Below, piece by piece: positions 27,085 to 35,400 of a stretch of DNA of 64,000 bases. Under the pieces are notes generated by a model. That model worked only from the letters and a program-made list of their open reading frames with translations, had not been told where the DNA came from and did no database searches. This DNA comes from Caproiciproducens sp. CPB-2. GTDB lineage: Bacteria; Bacillota; Clostridia; Oscillospirales; Acutalibacteraceae. The stretch covers positions 1,054,001 through 1,118,000 of the forward strand of contig NZ_CP142860.1 in the NCBI RefSeq assembly GCF_036287215.1, written 5' to 3'. A program made the position numbers and the translations under genes. Position 1 is the first letter of the stretch. Every line of letters starts with the position of its first letter.

Positions 27085-27871
27085 GACGGGCGAAAGCTTC
27101 GTCAGCATGAAGCATATTTATAAAACCTTCAACCCCGGTTCGGTCAACGAGGTGGTGCTGTTCACCGATTTCAATCTGGAAATTGAAAAGGAACAGTTTG
27201 TTTCCGTCATCGGCAGCAACGGCTCCGGAAAGACCACCATCCTCAACATCCTCTGCGGGAGCATCGCCGTCGACAGCGGCAGCGTTTCCGTGAACCGTCA
27301 GGAAATCAGCCGGCTGAAAGAGTACCAGCATTCCAAATTCATCGGCCGTGTTTTTCAGGACCCGTCGAAAGGGACCTGTCCCGAGCTGACCATTCTGGAA
27401 AATATGGCGCTTGCGGACAATAAGGGCGGTTCCTTCGGGCTGCAGCCCGGGGTGAATAAAAGGAAAATCGATTTTTACCGTTCGCAGCTGGAGCTGTTAA
27501 AGCTCGGCCTGGAAGAGAAGCTCGATCTGCCGGTCGCCAGCCTTTCCGGCGGCCAGCGTCAGGCGCTGGCGCTGCTCATTTCCACCATGACGCCGATTGA
27601 TCTTCTGATCCTCGACGAACACACCGCGGCGCTCGACCCGCGCTCCAGCGAAAACGTCATGGAGCTCACGGAACGGTTTGTCCGTGAAAAGAAGCTGACG
27701 ACGCTGATGGTTACGCACAATCTGAAATTCGCCGTCAATTACGGCGACCGGCTGGTGATGATGCACCGCGGCGGGATTGTGGTCGATGCCGCCGGAGAGC
27801 GGAAAAACGAGCTGGCCATCAAGGACCTGACGGATAAATTCAACGAAATCAGCATTGAGGTCGGGAATTGA
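27062..27871 (+). CDS. trpZ: ABC transporter ATP-binding protein, TrpZ type
   Basis: ATPase of the importer, 269 residues. Walker A GSNGSGKTT near residue 50, Q-loop region VFQDPSKGTCPE, signature LSGGQRQALALL near 162, Walker B LLILDEHTAALDP and the switch His in VTHNLKFAVNYGD. The ATG at 27062 lies inside the permease gene behind GGGAGGGGG. Last gene of the T-box operon. Confidence 0.95.
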   Translation: MSIQPKSETGESFVSMKHIYKTFNPGSVNEVVLFTDFNLEIEKEQFVSVIGSNGSGKTTILNILCGSIAVDSGSVSVNRQEISRLKEYQHSKFIGRVFQDPSKGTCPELTILENMALADNKGGSFGLQPGVNKRKIDFYRSQLELLKLGLEEKLDLPVASLSGGQRQALALLISTMTPIDLLILDEHTAALDPRSSENVMELTERFVREKKLTTLMVTHNLKFAVNYGDRLVMMHRGGIVVDAAGERKNELAIKDLTDKFNEISIEVGN

Positions 27872-27902
27872 CTGTGACGCAGATTTAAATAAAAATAAAG
27901 AA

Positions 27903-27953
27903 AAGGAACGCTCCGCCGAACTGGTTTCAGTCCACGGGCGTTCCTTCTTTTTT
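27903..27953 (+). terminator. Terminator of the trpXYZ operon
   Basis: AAGGAACGC (27903-27911) pairs with GCGTTCCTT (27938-27946), followed by CTTTTTT. Confidence 0.8.
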
Positions 27954-27964
27954 ACAGACGGATA

Positions 27965-28396
27965 TTACAGTTCCGAGCAGTCCGCGGAAAGCTGCCGGGC
28001 TTCAATATCCTTGAGCACATCTTCGAGCGTGGTGCCGGTCAGAACCTCGTCCACGCTGCGGTCAATCATATCCCAGACGTTGCGGTTCAGAAAGCTGCGG
28101 ATGCTGGTTCTTTCTCCCAGATTGTCGTAAACCGACATGTCGCCCTCCAGCACGGTCATAATGTCCCGCAGGGTGATCTCCTTTGCCGGTTTGGCCAGCA
28201 CATAGCCGCCCTGTGCGCCCGCGATTCCGATGACGATCCCCGCGCGCTTCAGGGAAGCGAAAATACTTTCCAGATAATTGAGGGACAGGTCCTGCCTCCG
28301 GGAAATTCCGGAGAGGGAGACACAGCCCTCTTCGCTGTTCATGGCAAGATCGATCAGGGCGCGCAGCCCGTACCTTCCTTTTGTCGAGATTTTCAT
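27965..28396 (-). CDS. Rrf2-family transcription regulator (second of tandem pair)
   Basis: A 143-residue winged-helix regulator beginning MKISTKGRYGLRALIDLA, the classic Rrf2 start, with the recognition region LSLNYLESIFASLKRAG and the wing GAQGGYVLAKP. The three-cysteine Fe-S ligand pattern of IscR is absent; the only cysteines are one in the N-terminal domain and one near the end, so it resembles cysteine-metabolism regulators of the CymR type more than an Fe-S sensor. Its ATG overlaps the upstream Rrf2 stop by four bases (ATGA). The pair is divergent from cysK, and CymR is known to act with CysK in Bacillus and Staphylococcus. Confidence 0.9.
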   Translation of the reverse strand: MKISTKGRYGLRALIDLAMNSEEGCVSLSGISRRQDLSLNYLESIFASLKRAGIVIGIAGAQGGYVLAKPAKEITLRDIMTVLEGDMSVYDNLGERTSIRSFLNRNVWDMIDRSVDEVLTGTTLEDVLKDIEARQLSADCSEL

Positions 28397-28827
28397 GAGC
28401 GCCCTCCGTTTTCCGCGATATATTTTTCTTTCAGCTCCTGCAGGGTCAGGCTGTCGGCCGTGTCGGATATTGCCGCGGAAATCCGTATCCATACGTTCCG
28501 GCTGATACAGCTTGAACGCACCTTGCTTTTGCAGGCGGACAGGCTGCTCACGCACTCGACGGGCACCATATCGCCTTCCGTCGCGCGGATGATTTTGCCG
28601 ACGGTGATCCCGTCCTCCGGCTGGTTCAGAAGAAAGCCGCCCTTCGCGCCGCGTATAGTGGACACCAGCCCGGCTTTTTTCAGACTGAAAAAGATCTGCT
28701 CCATATATGCTGCCGAAACCTGAATCCCCGAGGACAATTCCCTGATGCTCAGCAGTTTTTCATTGCCGAAGACCGCCAGATACAGCATTCCTTCCAGCGC
28801 GTAACGGCTTTTTGTGGAAAGTTTCAT
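28393..28827 (-). CDS. Rrf2-family transcription regulator with cysteine cluster (first of tandem pair)
   Basis: A 144-residue paralogue of the downstream regulator, starting MKLSTKSRYALEGMLYLA, with wing GAKGGFLLNQP. Unlike its partner it carries three cysteines in the C-terminal half (VECVSSLSACKSKVRSSC), the region where IscR, NsrR and RsrR bind Fe-S clusters, though the spacing is not exactly theirs. It may sense iron-sulphur status, NO or redox. A palindrome at 28857-28876 lies 30 bases upstream of its start and is a candidate autoregulatory operator. Confidence 0.9.
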   Translation of the reverse strand: MKLSTKSRYALEGMLYLAVFGNEKLLSIRELSSGIQVSAAYMEQIFFSLKKAGLVSTIRGAKGGFLLNQPEDGITVGKIIRATEGDMVPVECVSSLSACKSKVRSSCISRNVWIRISAAISDTADSLTLQELKEKYIAENGGRS

Positions 28828-28856
28828 AGGCCACTCCTTATTTTTTTATCCCTTAT

Positions 28857-28876
28857 AAAACATGATACTATGTTTT
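28857..28876. promoter_or_regulatory. Palindrome upstream of the Rrf2 pair
   Basis: AAAACAT-GATACT-ATGTTTT, 7-base perfect arms, in the rrf2/cysK divergent region. A candidate operator; the binding protein is not known. Confidence 0.4.
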
Positions 28877-28911
28877 CATAATCGTTGCAATAAAAAATAT
28901 TACTTTTCCTA

Positions 28912-28940
28912 TTGACATTATCATATATGAGTTCTATAAT
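28912..28940 (+). promoter_or_regulatory. Promoter of cysK
   Basis: TTGACA (28912-28917), 17 bases, TATAAT (28935-28940): consensus promoter giving a leader of about 170 bases. Shortly downstream, 28955-28976 contains ATACATTACTAAATAG and an imperfect inverted ATGT end, similar in its core to the suf and gpmA palindromes. Confidence 0.9.
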
Positions 28941-28993
28941 AAAGTCAAATCGAATACATTACTAAATAGATATGTTTAATATTGATTGGGGGA

Positions 28994-29101
28994 ATGTTGG
29001 TGAACCGGCTGTTCTTTCTCAGAGCGGGGCGCAATATTTATTGTCCCAGCTTGCCAAATAGGTGGATGCCCCAAAAAAATTTGTTACCTTTAATATCATA
29101 A
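28994..29101 (+). CDS. Possible 35-codon leader ORF upstream of cysK
   Basis: ATG behind TTGGGGGA, with a single cysteine codon at position 17, ending in the cysK ribosome-binding region. It encodes a basic peptide beginning MLVNRLFFLRAGRN. No homologue is recognised. It might be a regulatory leader peptide for the cysteine-biosynthetic gene, or chance. Confidence 0.3.
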   Translation: MLVNRLFFLRAGRNIYCPSLPNRWMPQKNLLPLIS

Positions 29102-29118
29102 ATTAAGGAGAGATGATT

Positions 29119-30045
29119 ATGTCTATCGCTAAGAATTTAACTGAACTGATCGGAAACACTCCGCTTTTGGAACTGACGAATTATGAAAAGGAAAAGGGCT
29201 TGGAAGCAACCGTTGCGGCAAAACTGGAATATTTCAATCCGCTTTCTTCCGTTAAGGACAGAATCGGCTATGCGCTGATCAAGGATGCGGAGGACAAAGG
29301 GCTTATCAATAAAGATACCACCATCATCGAGCCGACAAGCGGCAACACCGGCGTCGGCCTTGCCTTTGTCGCGGCGGCAAAGGGCTACCGGCTGATCCTT
29401 GCCATGCCGGAAACCATGAGCATCGAGCGCCGCAGGCTGGTTGCCGCTTTGGGAGCCGAGCTGGTTCTTACCGAGGGCGCCAAGGGTATGAAGGGCGCGA
29501 TCGCGAAAGCGGATGAACTTGCGAAGGAAATTCCGAATTCCTATATTCCCGGCCAGTTTGTGAACCCGGCGAACCCGAAAATTCACCGTGAGACGACCGG
29601 ACCCGAAGTCTGGCGCGATACCGACGGAAAAGTCGATATTTTCGTTGCCGGTATCGGAACGGGCGGCACCATTACCGGTGTCGGCGAATACCTGAAATCC
29701 CAGAATCCGAACGTGAAGATCGTCGGCGTGGAGCCCGCTTCTTCCCCGGTCATCAGCGAAGGGAAATCCGGACCGCACAAGATTCAGGGAATCGGCGCGG
29801 GCTTTGTTCCGGATATTCTGAACACGGACATTCTGGATGAAGTGCTTACCGTCGCCAATGAGGACGCTTTTGCAACCACCAAGCACCTCGCTTCCAGCGA
29901 AGGACTGCTCGTCGGCATTTCCTCCGGCGCCGCCGCGTTTGCAGCGACCCAGCTTGCGAAACGCCCGGAAAACAAGGGGAAACTGATTGTGGCGCTGCTG
30001 CCGGATACCGGCGAACGCTACCTCTCCACAGGCGTTTTTGACTGA
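29119..30045 (+). CDS. cysK: Cysteine synthase A (O-acetylserine sulfhydrylase)
   Basis: PLP enzyme that makes L-cysteine from O-acetylserine and sulfide. The 308-residue product has the PLP lysine in [14 protein letters not shown] near residue 42, the substrate loop [12 protein letters not shown], the phosphate-binding [10 protein letters not shown] near 177 and the C-terminal serine site GISSGAA. The ATG at 29119 has AAGGAG at eight bases; 29113 is too close. Divergent from two Rrf2 regulators, which suggests control by sulphur or Fe-S status. Confidence 0.97.
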   Translation: MSIAKNLTELIGNTPLLELTNYEKEKGLEATVAAKLEYFNPLSSVKDRIGYALIKDAEDKGLINKDTTIIEPTSGNTGVGLAFVAAAKGYRLILAMPETMSIERRRLVAALGAELVLTEGAKGMKGAIAKADELAKEIPNSYIPGQFVNPANPKIHRETTGPEVWRDTDGKVDIFVAGIGTGGTITGVGEYLKSQNPNVKIVGVEPASSPVISEGKSGPHKIQGIGAGFVPDILNTDILDEVLTVANEDAFATTKHLASSEGLLVGISSGAAAFAATQLAKRPENKGKLIVALLPDTGERYLSTGVFD

Positions 30046-30076
30046 TTCATACCTCCAAGTATTCATATACATTTCC

Positions 30077-30119
30077 AAAGAAGCTGCGGCAGATTTCATT
30101 CGTCTGCCGCAGCTTCTTT
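30077..30119 (+). terminator. Terminator of cysK
   Basis: Perfect 17-base stem (30077-30093 with 30103-30119) and a 9-base loop. The remaining gap to the response regulator (30120-30407) shows no gene. Confidence 0.88.
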
Positions 30120-30407
30120 GCCTCCGGTTTCCAGAAACGGGGCGTGCATCATGATCGTGCGCTTTTTGGGGAATAATTGATTTGCGGGAGCGTATGGATT
30201 TTTCATCTTCATACCCCATCCATCTTATCATTATAATTTCATTATTGCATAAAAACACTGTTCCTGCAAGCATGATCTGTGGTACAATAAAGCCATCCCG
30301 TTCCGCGGGGGATTGTATCAAACAATCGTTGAACGGTCACAAAGTCTTCACAATGATCTTTTATAATGATGATGTATAAATTGAAGGAAAAAGCGGAGGC
30401 GGACAGC

Positions 30408-31100
30408 TTGTATCATATTTTGGTAGTGGACGACGAGGAAAAGATCCGGGAACTGATTAAAAAATACGCCACGTTTGAGGGGCATACCGTCACCGAGGCC
30501 GGGGACGGTATGGAGGCGGTTTCCATCTGCCGCAGCCACCCCAACGATTTCGACATCATTCTGATGGACGTCATGATGCCGGAGCTGGACGGGTTTTCCG
30601 CCGTACGGGAAATCCGCAAATACAGCGCCACGCCCGTCCTGATGCTCAGCGCGCGGGGCGAAGAGTACGACAAAATCCACGGGTTTGAGCTGGGGATCGA
30701 CGACTATGTCGTCAAGCCGTTTTCCCCGAAGGAGCTGATGCTGCGGATTCACGCGATCATCAAGCGCGCCAGCCCGGAAAGCGCCGCGGCTCAGAAGGAG
30801 GTACAGCGGTTTGAGGGCCTGACCGTCGACTTTACGGGGCGGATCGTCACCGTGGACGGGGAAAAGGTTGACCTGTCTCCCAAGGAGTACGACCTTCTTT
30901 TCTATCTTGTCAACAATAAGAACATCGCTTTGACGCGGGAAAAGCTGATTACCAATGTGTGGGGCTATGATTTTTACGGGGACGACCGCACGCTGGATAC
31001 CCATATCAAGCTGCTTCGCCGCAGCCTGAAGCAATACAGCAAGTTCATTGTCACGTTACGAGGGGTGGGGTACCGCTTTGAAGTTGAAAGAACACTTTGA
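30408..31100 (+). CDS. Two-component response regulator, OmpR/PhoB family
   Basis: DNA-binding regulator of 230 residues. Receiver domain with acidic pair VVDDEEK, phospho-acceptor Asp in DIILMDVMMPELDG near residue 52, and the switch Lys in DYVVKPFSPKEL; then a winged-helix domain from LSPKEYDLLFYLVNNKN to VTLRGVGYRFE. A TTG at 30408 is chosen because GGAGG lies eight bases upstream; the ATG run at 30366 has no site. It overlaps the histidine kinase start by 23 bases. Confidence 0.95.
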   Translation: MYHILVVDDEEKIRELIKKYATFEGHTVTEAGDGMEAVSICRSHPNDFDIILMDVMMPELDGFSAVREIRKYSATPVLMLSARGEEYDKIHGFELGIDDYVVKPFSPKELMLRIHAIIKRASPESAAAQKEVQRFEGLTVDFTGRIVTVDGEKVDLSPKEYDLLFYLVNNKNIALTREKLITNVWGYDFYGDDRTLDTHIKLLRRSLKQYSKFIVTLRGVGYRFEVERTL

Positions 31101-32508
31101 GCGCATCGGTATTAAATGGCGCATTTTTGCCTCTTTCGCCGGTTTTACGGCAGTGATCCTGGTCCTGCTGTGGGTGTTTCAGGTGGTCTTTCTGAACAGC
31201 TTCTACAAAGCCATTAAAACCCGGGAAATCAGGACGTCCGCCCAGACGATCGCAAAAAACATCGATTCCGGCGACCTGTCCGCAACGGTACAGAGCCTTT
31301 CGCAGAGAAACCAGATGTGCATTATTGTTTCCGACCAGAACGGAGTGATCTACTATAAGGAAGATTCCCTGCCGAACAGCGTTATCAGCCGCCTGAGCCT
31401 TTTCAATCTTGCACAGGTCTACGCCGTGACGAAAGCGCAGGGCGGTACTTATTTTGAGCGGTTGACGCGCGATTTCAGCGTGGAAAATTATCAGCGCAGG
31501 CTTGAGCCGCCGCGCGCGGAAAGCATTATCTACGCGCAGATTGTGGAGAAAAAGGACGGCACCCGCCAAATGGTGCTGCTCAATTCCACGATTTCGCCGA
31601 TCGATTCCACCGTAAACACCCTGCGGATCCAGCTTGTCTGCATCACCGTCGTCATGCTGATCCTGTCCCTTTTGCTTGCGCTGTTCCTGTCCAAAAAAAT
31701 TTCTACGCCGATCATCAAAATCAACGAGGCGGCAAAGGTCCTCGGTACCGGGAAATACGACGTATCCTTCGACGAGACGGGTTACAGGGAGATATCGGAG
31801 CTGGGCCAGACCCTGAACTACGCGGCGAAGGAGCTTTCCAAAACGGAAGCGCTGCGCCGGGACCTGATCGCGAATATTTCCCACGACCTGCGCACGCCGC
31901 TGACCATGATTACCGGCTACAGCGAGGTTATGCGCGATCTGCCCGGGGAAAATACCCCGGAAAACGTACAGATCATCATCGACGAAGCCACGCGCCTGAC
32001 CACGCTGGTCAACGACGTTCTCGATATTTCCAAGCTGCAGTCCGGCACCCAGCCGCTCAGCAAAGCCGATTTCAATCTGACGCAGAGCATCCGGACGATT
32101 CTGCAGCGCTATTCCAAGCTGACGGATTACAACATTACCTTTCACGCCGACGAGGACGTGACGGTCAACGCCGACGAGCTGAAAATTTCCCAGGTTGTCT
32201 ACAATCTGGTAAACAACGCCATCACCTACACCGGGAACGATAAGGTTGTTGAAATTACGCAGCTGGTGCGGGACGGCAGAGTGAAAATTTCCGTCCGCGA
32301 CACCGGCGAAGGGATTCCGGAGGACAAACTCAACGATATCTGGGACCGTTACTATAAGGTAGACAAGGCGCATAAGCGCGCACAGATCGGCACGGGGCTG
32401 GGGCTTTCCATTGTAAAGGCCATTCTCGATATGCACGGCGGCGCGTACGGCGTGCAGAGCCGGGAGGGCAGCGGAAGCGTGTTCTGGTTTGAGCTGGAAA
32501 TTCTTTGA
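31078..32508 (+). CDS. Membrane sensor histidine kinase
   Basis: Partner kinase of the adjacent regulator, 476 residues. Membrane helix at about residues 13-35, extracytoplasmic sensor of about 150 residues, second helix near 190-213, HAMP domain, HisKA with phospho-His in NISHDLRTPLTMITGYSEVM, and an ATPase domain with N-box NNAITYT, G1 DTGEGIPEDKL and G2 GTGLGLSIVKA. TTG at 31078 follows GGGGTGGGG; translation is coupled to the regulator. The signal is unknown. Confidence 0.95.
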   Translation: MKLKEHFERIGIKWRIFASFAGFTAVILVLLWVFQVVFLNSFYKAIKTREIRTSAQTIAKNIDSGDLSATVQSLSQRNQMCIIVSDQNGVIYYKEDSLPNSVISRLSLFNLAQVYAVTKAQGGTYFERLTRDFSVENYQRRLEPPRAESIIYAQIVEKKDGTRQMVLLNSTISPIDSTVNTLRIQLVCITVVMLILSLLLALFLSKKISTPIIKINEAAKVLGTGKYDVSFDETGYREISELGQTLNYAAKELSKTEALRRDLIANISHDLRTPLTMITGYSEVMRDLPGENTPENVQIIIDEATRLTTLVNDVLDISKLQSGTQPLSKADFNLTQSIRTILQRYSKLTDYNITFHADEDVTVNADELKISQVVYNLVNNAITYTGNDKVVEITQLVRDGRVKISVRDTGEGIPEDKLNDIWDRYYKVDKAHKRAQIGTGLGLSIVKAILDMHGGAYGVQSREGSGSVFWFELEIL

Positions 32509-32577
32509 GACGGACTCCGGGAGGAATTGCTGTAAAAAGCCGGGCAGTATGGTATCATAAAAAAAGGAGGCGATGGA

Positions 32578-33534
32578 ATGGATATATCGGTCGTCGGCTG
32601 CGGAAGATGGGGCAGCTTCCTGGCGTGGTATCTTGACAGATTGAATCATCGTATTACCCTCTATGGGCGCGCGGGCTCTCAGAAGATGAGGACGCTTCTC
32701 GAGACGCGCACCAATGGACTGGTTACATTGAATAAAGGGATCGTTCTTTCGGAAAATCTCGCCGAAACGGTGGGCACTGCGGAGATCCTGGTGGTTTCCA
32801 TCGGGGCGCAGAGCTTTCGCTCGCTGATGCGGGAGCTGTCCGCTCTCAGCCTGGGCGGCAAAACGATTGTGCTGTGCATGAAGGGGCTGGAAGCGGAAAC
32901 GGGCAGGCGGCTGACGCAGATTGCAGAGGAATACGCGCCGAAGGTGCCCTGCGCCATTTGGGTCGGGCCGGGACACGTGCAGAATTTCGTAAGGGGAATC
33001 CCCAACTGTATGGTCATTGACAGCCACAGCATGGAGATCAAGGAATATCTGGTCAAGGCGTTTTCAAGCGATTTGATCCGCTTTTATTACGGGACCGACC
33101 TGCTGGGCAACGAGGTGGGCGCGGCCGCCAAAAATGTCATCGGCATTGCGGGCGGAATGCTGGACGGGCTGAACCGCACCGCGCTGAAGGGCGCCCTGAT
33201 GTCCCGAGGGACAAGGGAGATCGCGCGCCTGATCCAGGCGATGGGCGGCAATGAAATTACCGCTTACGGCCTCAGCCACCTGGGCGATTGCGAGGCGACC
33301 GTCTTTTCCGAGTTCAGCCATAACCGCAGGTTCGGCGAGCTGTTCGTCAGGGGAGAAAATTACGGCGAGCTGGCCGAGGGGGTGGCGACCACCACAGCAC
33401 TTTTGAGGCTGGGGGAAGAGTACCGGGTGGAACTGCCGATCTGCCGCGCGGTGGACGTGGTGATCAACGGGAAGAAGGAGCCGAAAACAGTGCTTTCGGA
33501 TTTGTTCCTGCGCAGTCTGAAAATGGAGTTCTGA
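32578..33534 (+). CDS. gpsA: NAD(P)H-dependent glycerol-3-phosphate dehydrogenase
   Basis: Reduces dihydroxyacetone phosphate to sn-glycerol 3-phosphate for phospholipid synthesis. The 318-residue product has an N-terminal dinucleotide motif VVGCGRWGSFLAW, VSIGAQSFR for the second nucleotide strand, the GNEVGAAAKNVIGIAGG block with the catalytic lysine, and SRGTREIARL. It is somewhat divergent from the closest GpsA norm (GxGxWG rather than GxGxxG with Ala), so a related family member is possible. RBS AGGAGGCGATGGA; monocistronic after the kinase. Confidence 0.9.
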   Translation: MDISVVGCGRWGSFLAWYLDRLNHRITLYGRAGSQKMRTLLETRTNGLVTLNKGIVLSENLAETVGTAEILVVSIGAQSFRSLMRELSALSLGGKTIVLCMKGLEAETGRRLTQIAEEYAPKVPCAIWVGPGHVQNFVRGIPNCMVIDSHSMEIKEYLVKAFSSDLIRFYYGTDLLGNEVGAAAKNVIGIAGGMLDGLNRTALKGALMSRGTREIARLIQAMGGNEITAYGLSHLGDCEATVFSEFSHNRRFGELFVRGENYGELAEGVATTTALLRLGEEYRVELPICRAVDVVINGKKEPKTVLSDLFLRSLKMEF

Positions 33535-33603
33535 CTGCCTTTTCCAAACGATACCCTTGTAAAAAATATTTCCTTTTGGATATTTTCCGCCGCGGCGGGA
33601 ATC

Positions 33604-33640
33604 TTTAAAAACAGGCTGCTGTGTCGGCCTGTTTTTTAAA
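33604..33640 (+). terminator. Terminator of gpsA
   Basis: AAAACAGGC (33608-33616) pairs with GCCTGTTTT (33627-33635), with flanking TTTA and T-run. Confidence 0.8.
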
Positions 33641-33753
33641 TATTTCAGGGATAAAGTTGACAAATTTAGTATATAATTTTACAATATATCTGTTCTATGG
33701 ATCGGATTCTGCGGCAAGCCGCAGATCGTATTTTGAAATGAAGGATGATTATC

Positions 33754-34599
33754 ATGAGCGAAGAAAATTGTACGCATAACTGCGATTCCTGCGGCGAGGA
33801 CTGCCCTTCCCGCGCCGCCGGCCCGGCCGATTTTCTGGAAGCCCCAAACGCAATGAGTAAAATCAATAAAGTGATCGGCGTAGTCAGCGGCAAAGGCGGC
33901 GTAGGCAAAAGCATGGTGACCTCCATGCTGGCCGTCCTTCTCAACCGCCGCGGCAGCCACACCGCCATCCTCGATGCGGATGTCACCGGCCCCTCCATCC
34001 CCAAAGCATTCGGTCTTCACCAAAAGGCTATGGGAAGCGAACTCGGCCTGCTTCCGGTCAAAAGCAAGACCGGTATCGACGTTATGTCCGTCAATCTTTT
34101 GCTGGATGAGGAAACGGCTCCGGTCGTCTGGCGCGGCCCGATCATCGCAAATACCGTCAAGCAGTTCTGGACGGACGTGATCTGGACGGACGTGGACTAC
34201 ATGTTTGTCGATATGCCTCCGGGGACCGGCGACGTGCCGCTGACCGTGTTCCAGTCCATTCCGCTGGACGGCATCATCATTGTCACCTCCCCGCAGGAGC
34301 TTGTTTCCATGATTGTGGCCAAAGCGGTGAACATGGCGAAAATGATGAATGTGCCGATTGTCGGTATTGTGGAAAATATGAGCTATGTCAAGTGCCCGGA
34401 CTGCGGCAGGATCATCAAGCCCTTCGGCGAGAGCCATGTGGAAGAGATCGCCGCAAAATTCGGTCTGAAGGTCCTGGGCAAGTGCCCGCTTGACCCCGAG
34501 GTTGCAAAAAACTGCGATTCCGGTTTGGTCGAGCTGATCAACGCGCAGTGGCTGGAAGCCGCCGCCGACGCGGTCGAGCAGCAGCCGGCAAAATCTTAA
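33754..34599 (+). CDS. Mrp/NBP35-family Fe-S cluster carrier ATPase
   Basis: Cytoplasmic P-loop ATPase that carries or inserts [4Fe-4S] clusters. The 281-residue product has an N-terminal cysteine motif CTHNCDSCGEDC (residues about 5-16), the deviant Walker A SGKGGVGKSM near residue 46, the Mrp signature with MPPGTGDVPLTVFQS near 155, and a CPDCG pair near 216 expected to bind the bridging cluster. The N-terminal cysteines recall NBP35-type proteins. Start at 33754 follows AAGGA. Confidence 0.93.
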   Translation: MSEENCTHNCDSCGEDCPSRAAGPADFLEAPNAMSKINKVIGVVSGKGGVGKSMVTSMLAVLLNRRGSHTAILDADVTGPSIPKAFGLHQKAMGSELGLLPVKSKTGIDVMSVNLLLDEETAPVVWRGPIIANTVKQFWTDVIWTDVDYMFVDMPPGTGDVPLTVFQSIPLDGIIIVTSPQELVSMIVAKAVNMAKMMNVPIVGIVENMSYVKCPDCGRIIKPFGESHVEEIAAKFGLKVLGKCPLDPEVAKNCDSGLVELINAQWLEAAADAVEQQPAKS

Positions 34600-34667
34600 T
34601 CATCGCATATAAAATCTGCCCTTCTCAACTGATTTTACAGCAGTTGTTCATACAGAGAAATTCGTTT

Positions 34668-34712
34668 CGTTGCCTCCTCCTGCTTTCGGCGGGGGGAGGC
34701 AACGTTCTTTTT
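34668..34712 (+). terminator. Terminator after the Mrp gene
   Basis: CGTTGCCTCC on the left pairs with GGAGGCAACG (34668-34704) and is followed by TTCTTTTT. The rest of 34600-34830 holds no gene. Confidence 0.82.
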
Positions 34713-34832
34713 CGCCTTTTTTCAAGCTGTTGCCGGTTTTGAGCGGGGCGTTTTTTATGCGTCATAACTTGCCAGAATCCGGTAAATATATGGATAGTCT
34801 GTAAACAATGCGTTAAAAGTGAAAAAAGGGTC

Positions 34833-34896
34833 TTGATTTATGAAAAAGATTGCGTATAATAATGTTTCATGTAGTTAACTATTAAGGTACTTAATA
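34833..34896 (+). promoter_or_regulatory. Promoter and operator of the MarR-ABC exporter operon
   Basis: TTGATT (34833-34838), 16 bases, TATAAT (34855-34860). At 34880-34896, TATTAAG-GTA-CTTAATA is a perfect 7-base palindrome, about 20 bases past the -10, positioned for repression by the MarR protein encoded next. Confidence 0.75.
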
Positions 34897-34926
34897 TTCG
34901 TAAACAGAACAAAGGAGAGGGAATGT

Positions 34927-35394
34927 ATGGACCAGGCGGAAAAGGAGAAACTGATTCAGGCAATGCACAACCTGAAAAGGGCTCATGCGTGGGGACCGTC
35001 GATGGAGGGCGTATCCCGGGGCGAGTATTTTACGCTGCATACGATTCGGCGGCTGACACAGGAAGCGGGCGAAAGCAGTCCCGGAGCGAAGGTTACCGAC
35101 CTGAGTAGGGCGGCGCAAATGAGCAGGCCCGCCGTTTCCCAAATGCTGAACGCCCTTGAAAACAAGCAGCTGGTGGAACGGATCATGGCGAAAAGCGACC
35201 GGCGGGTCGTTTATGTGAAATTATCGGAAAAGGGAGCGGAACAGCTTGAAAAGACCCATCGGCAGTTCCATTATTGGTTCGACAGAGTGATGGAAGAGCT
35301 GGGGCCGGAGGATACCGCGGAGCTTACCCGGCTTGTCAATAAGCTGCACGGTATTATGGAAAATCTCCGGGCGGACCAGATGAAAGGATTATAA
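34927..35394 (+). CDS. MarR-family transcription regulator
   Basis: A 155-residue winged-helix regulator. The recognition segment is AAQMSRPAVSQMLNALENKQLVER and the wing follows with KSDRRVVYVKLSEKG. RBS AGGAGAGGG. It precedes a heterodimeric ABC exporter pair by six bases, an arrangement typical of drug- or peptide-responsive efflux operons that are autorepressed by their MarR protein; inducer unknown. Confidence 0.93.
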   Translation: MDQAEKEKLIQAMHNLKRAHAWGPSMEGVSRGEYFTLHTIRRLTQEAGESSPGAKVTDLSRAAQMSRPAVSQMLNALENKQLVERIMAKSDRRVVYVKLSEKGAEQLEKTHRQFHYWFDRVMEELGPEDTAELTRLVNKLHGIMENLRADQMKGL

Positions 35395-35400
35395 CAAAAT

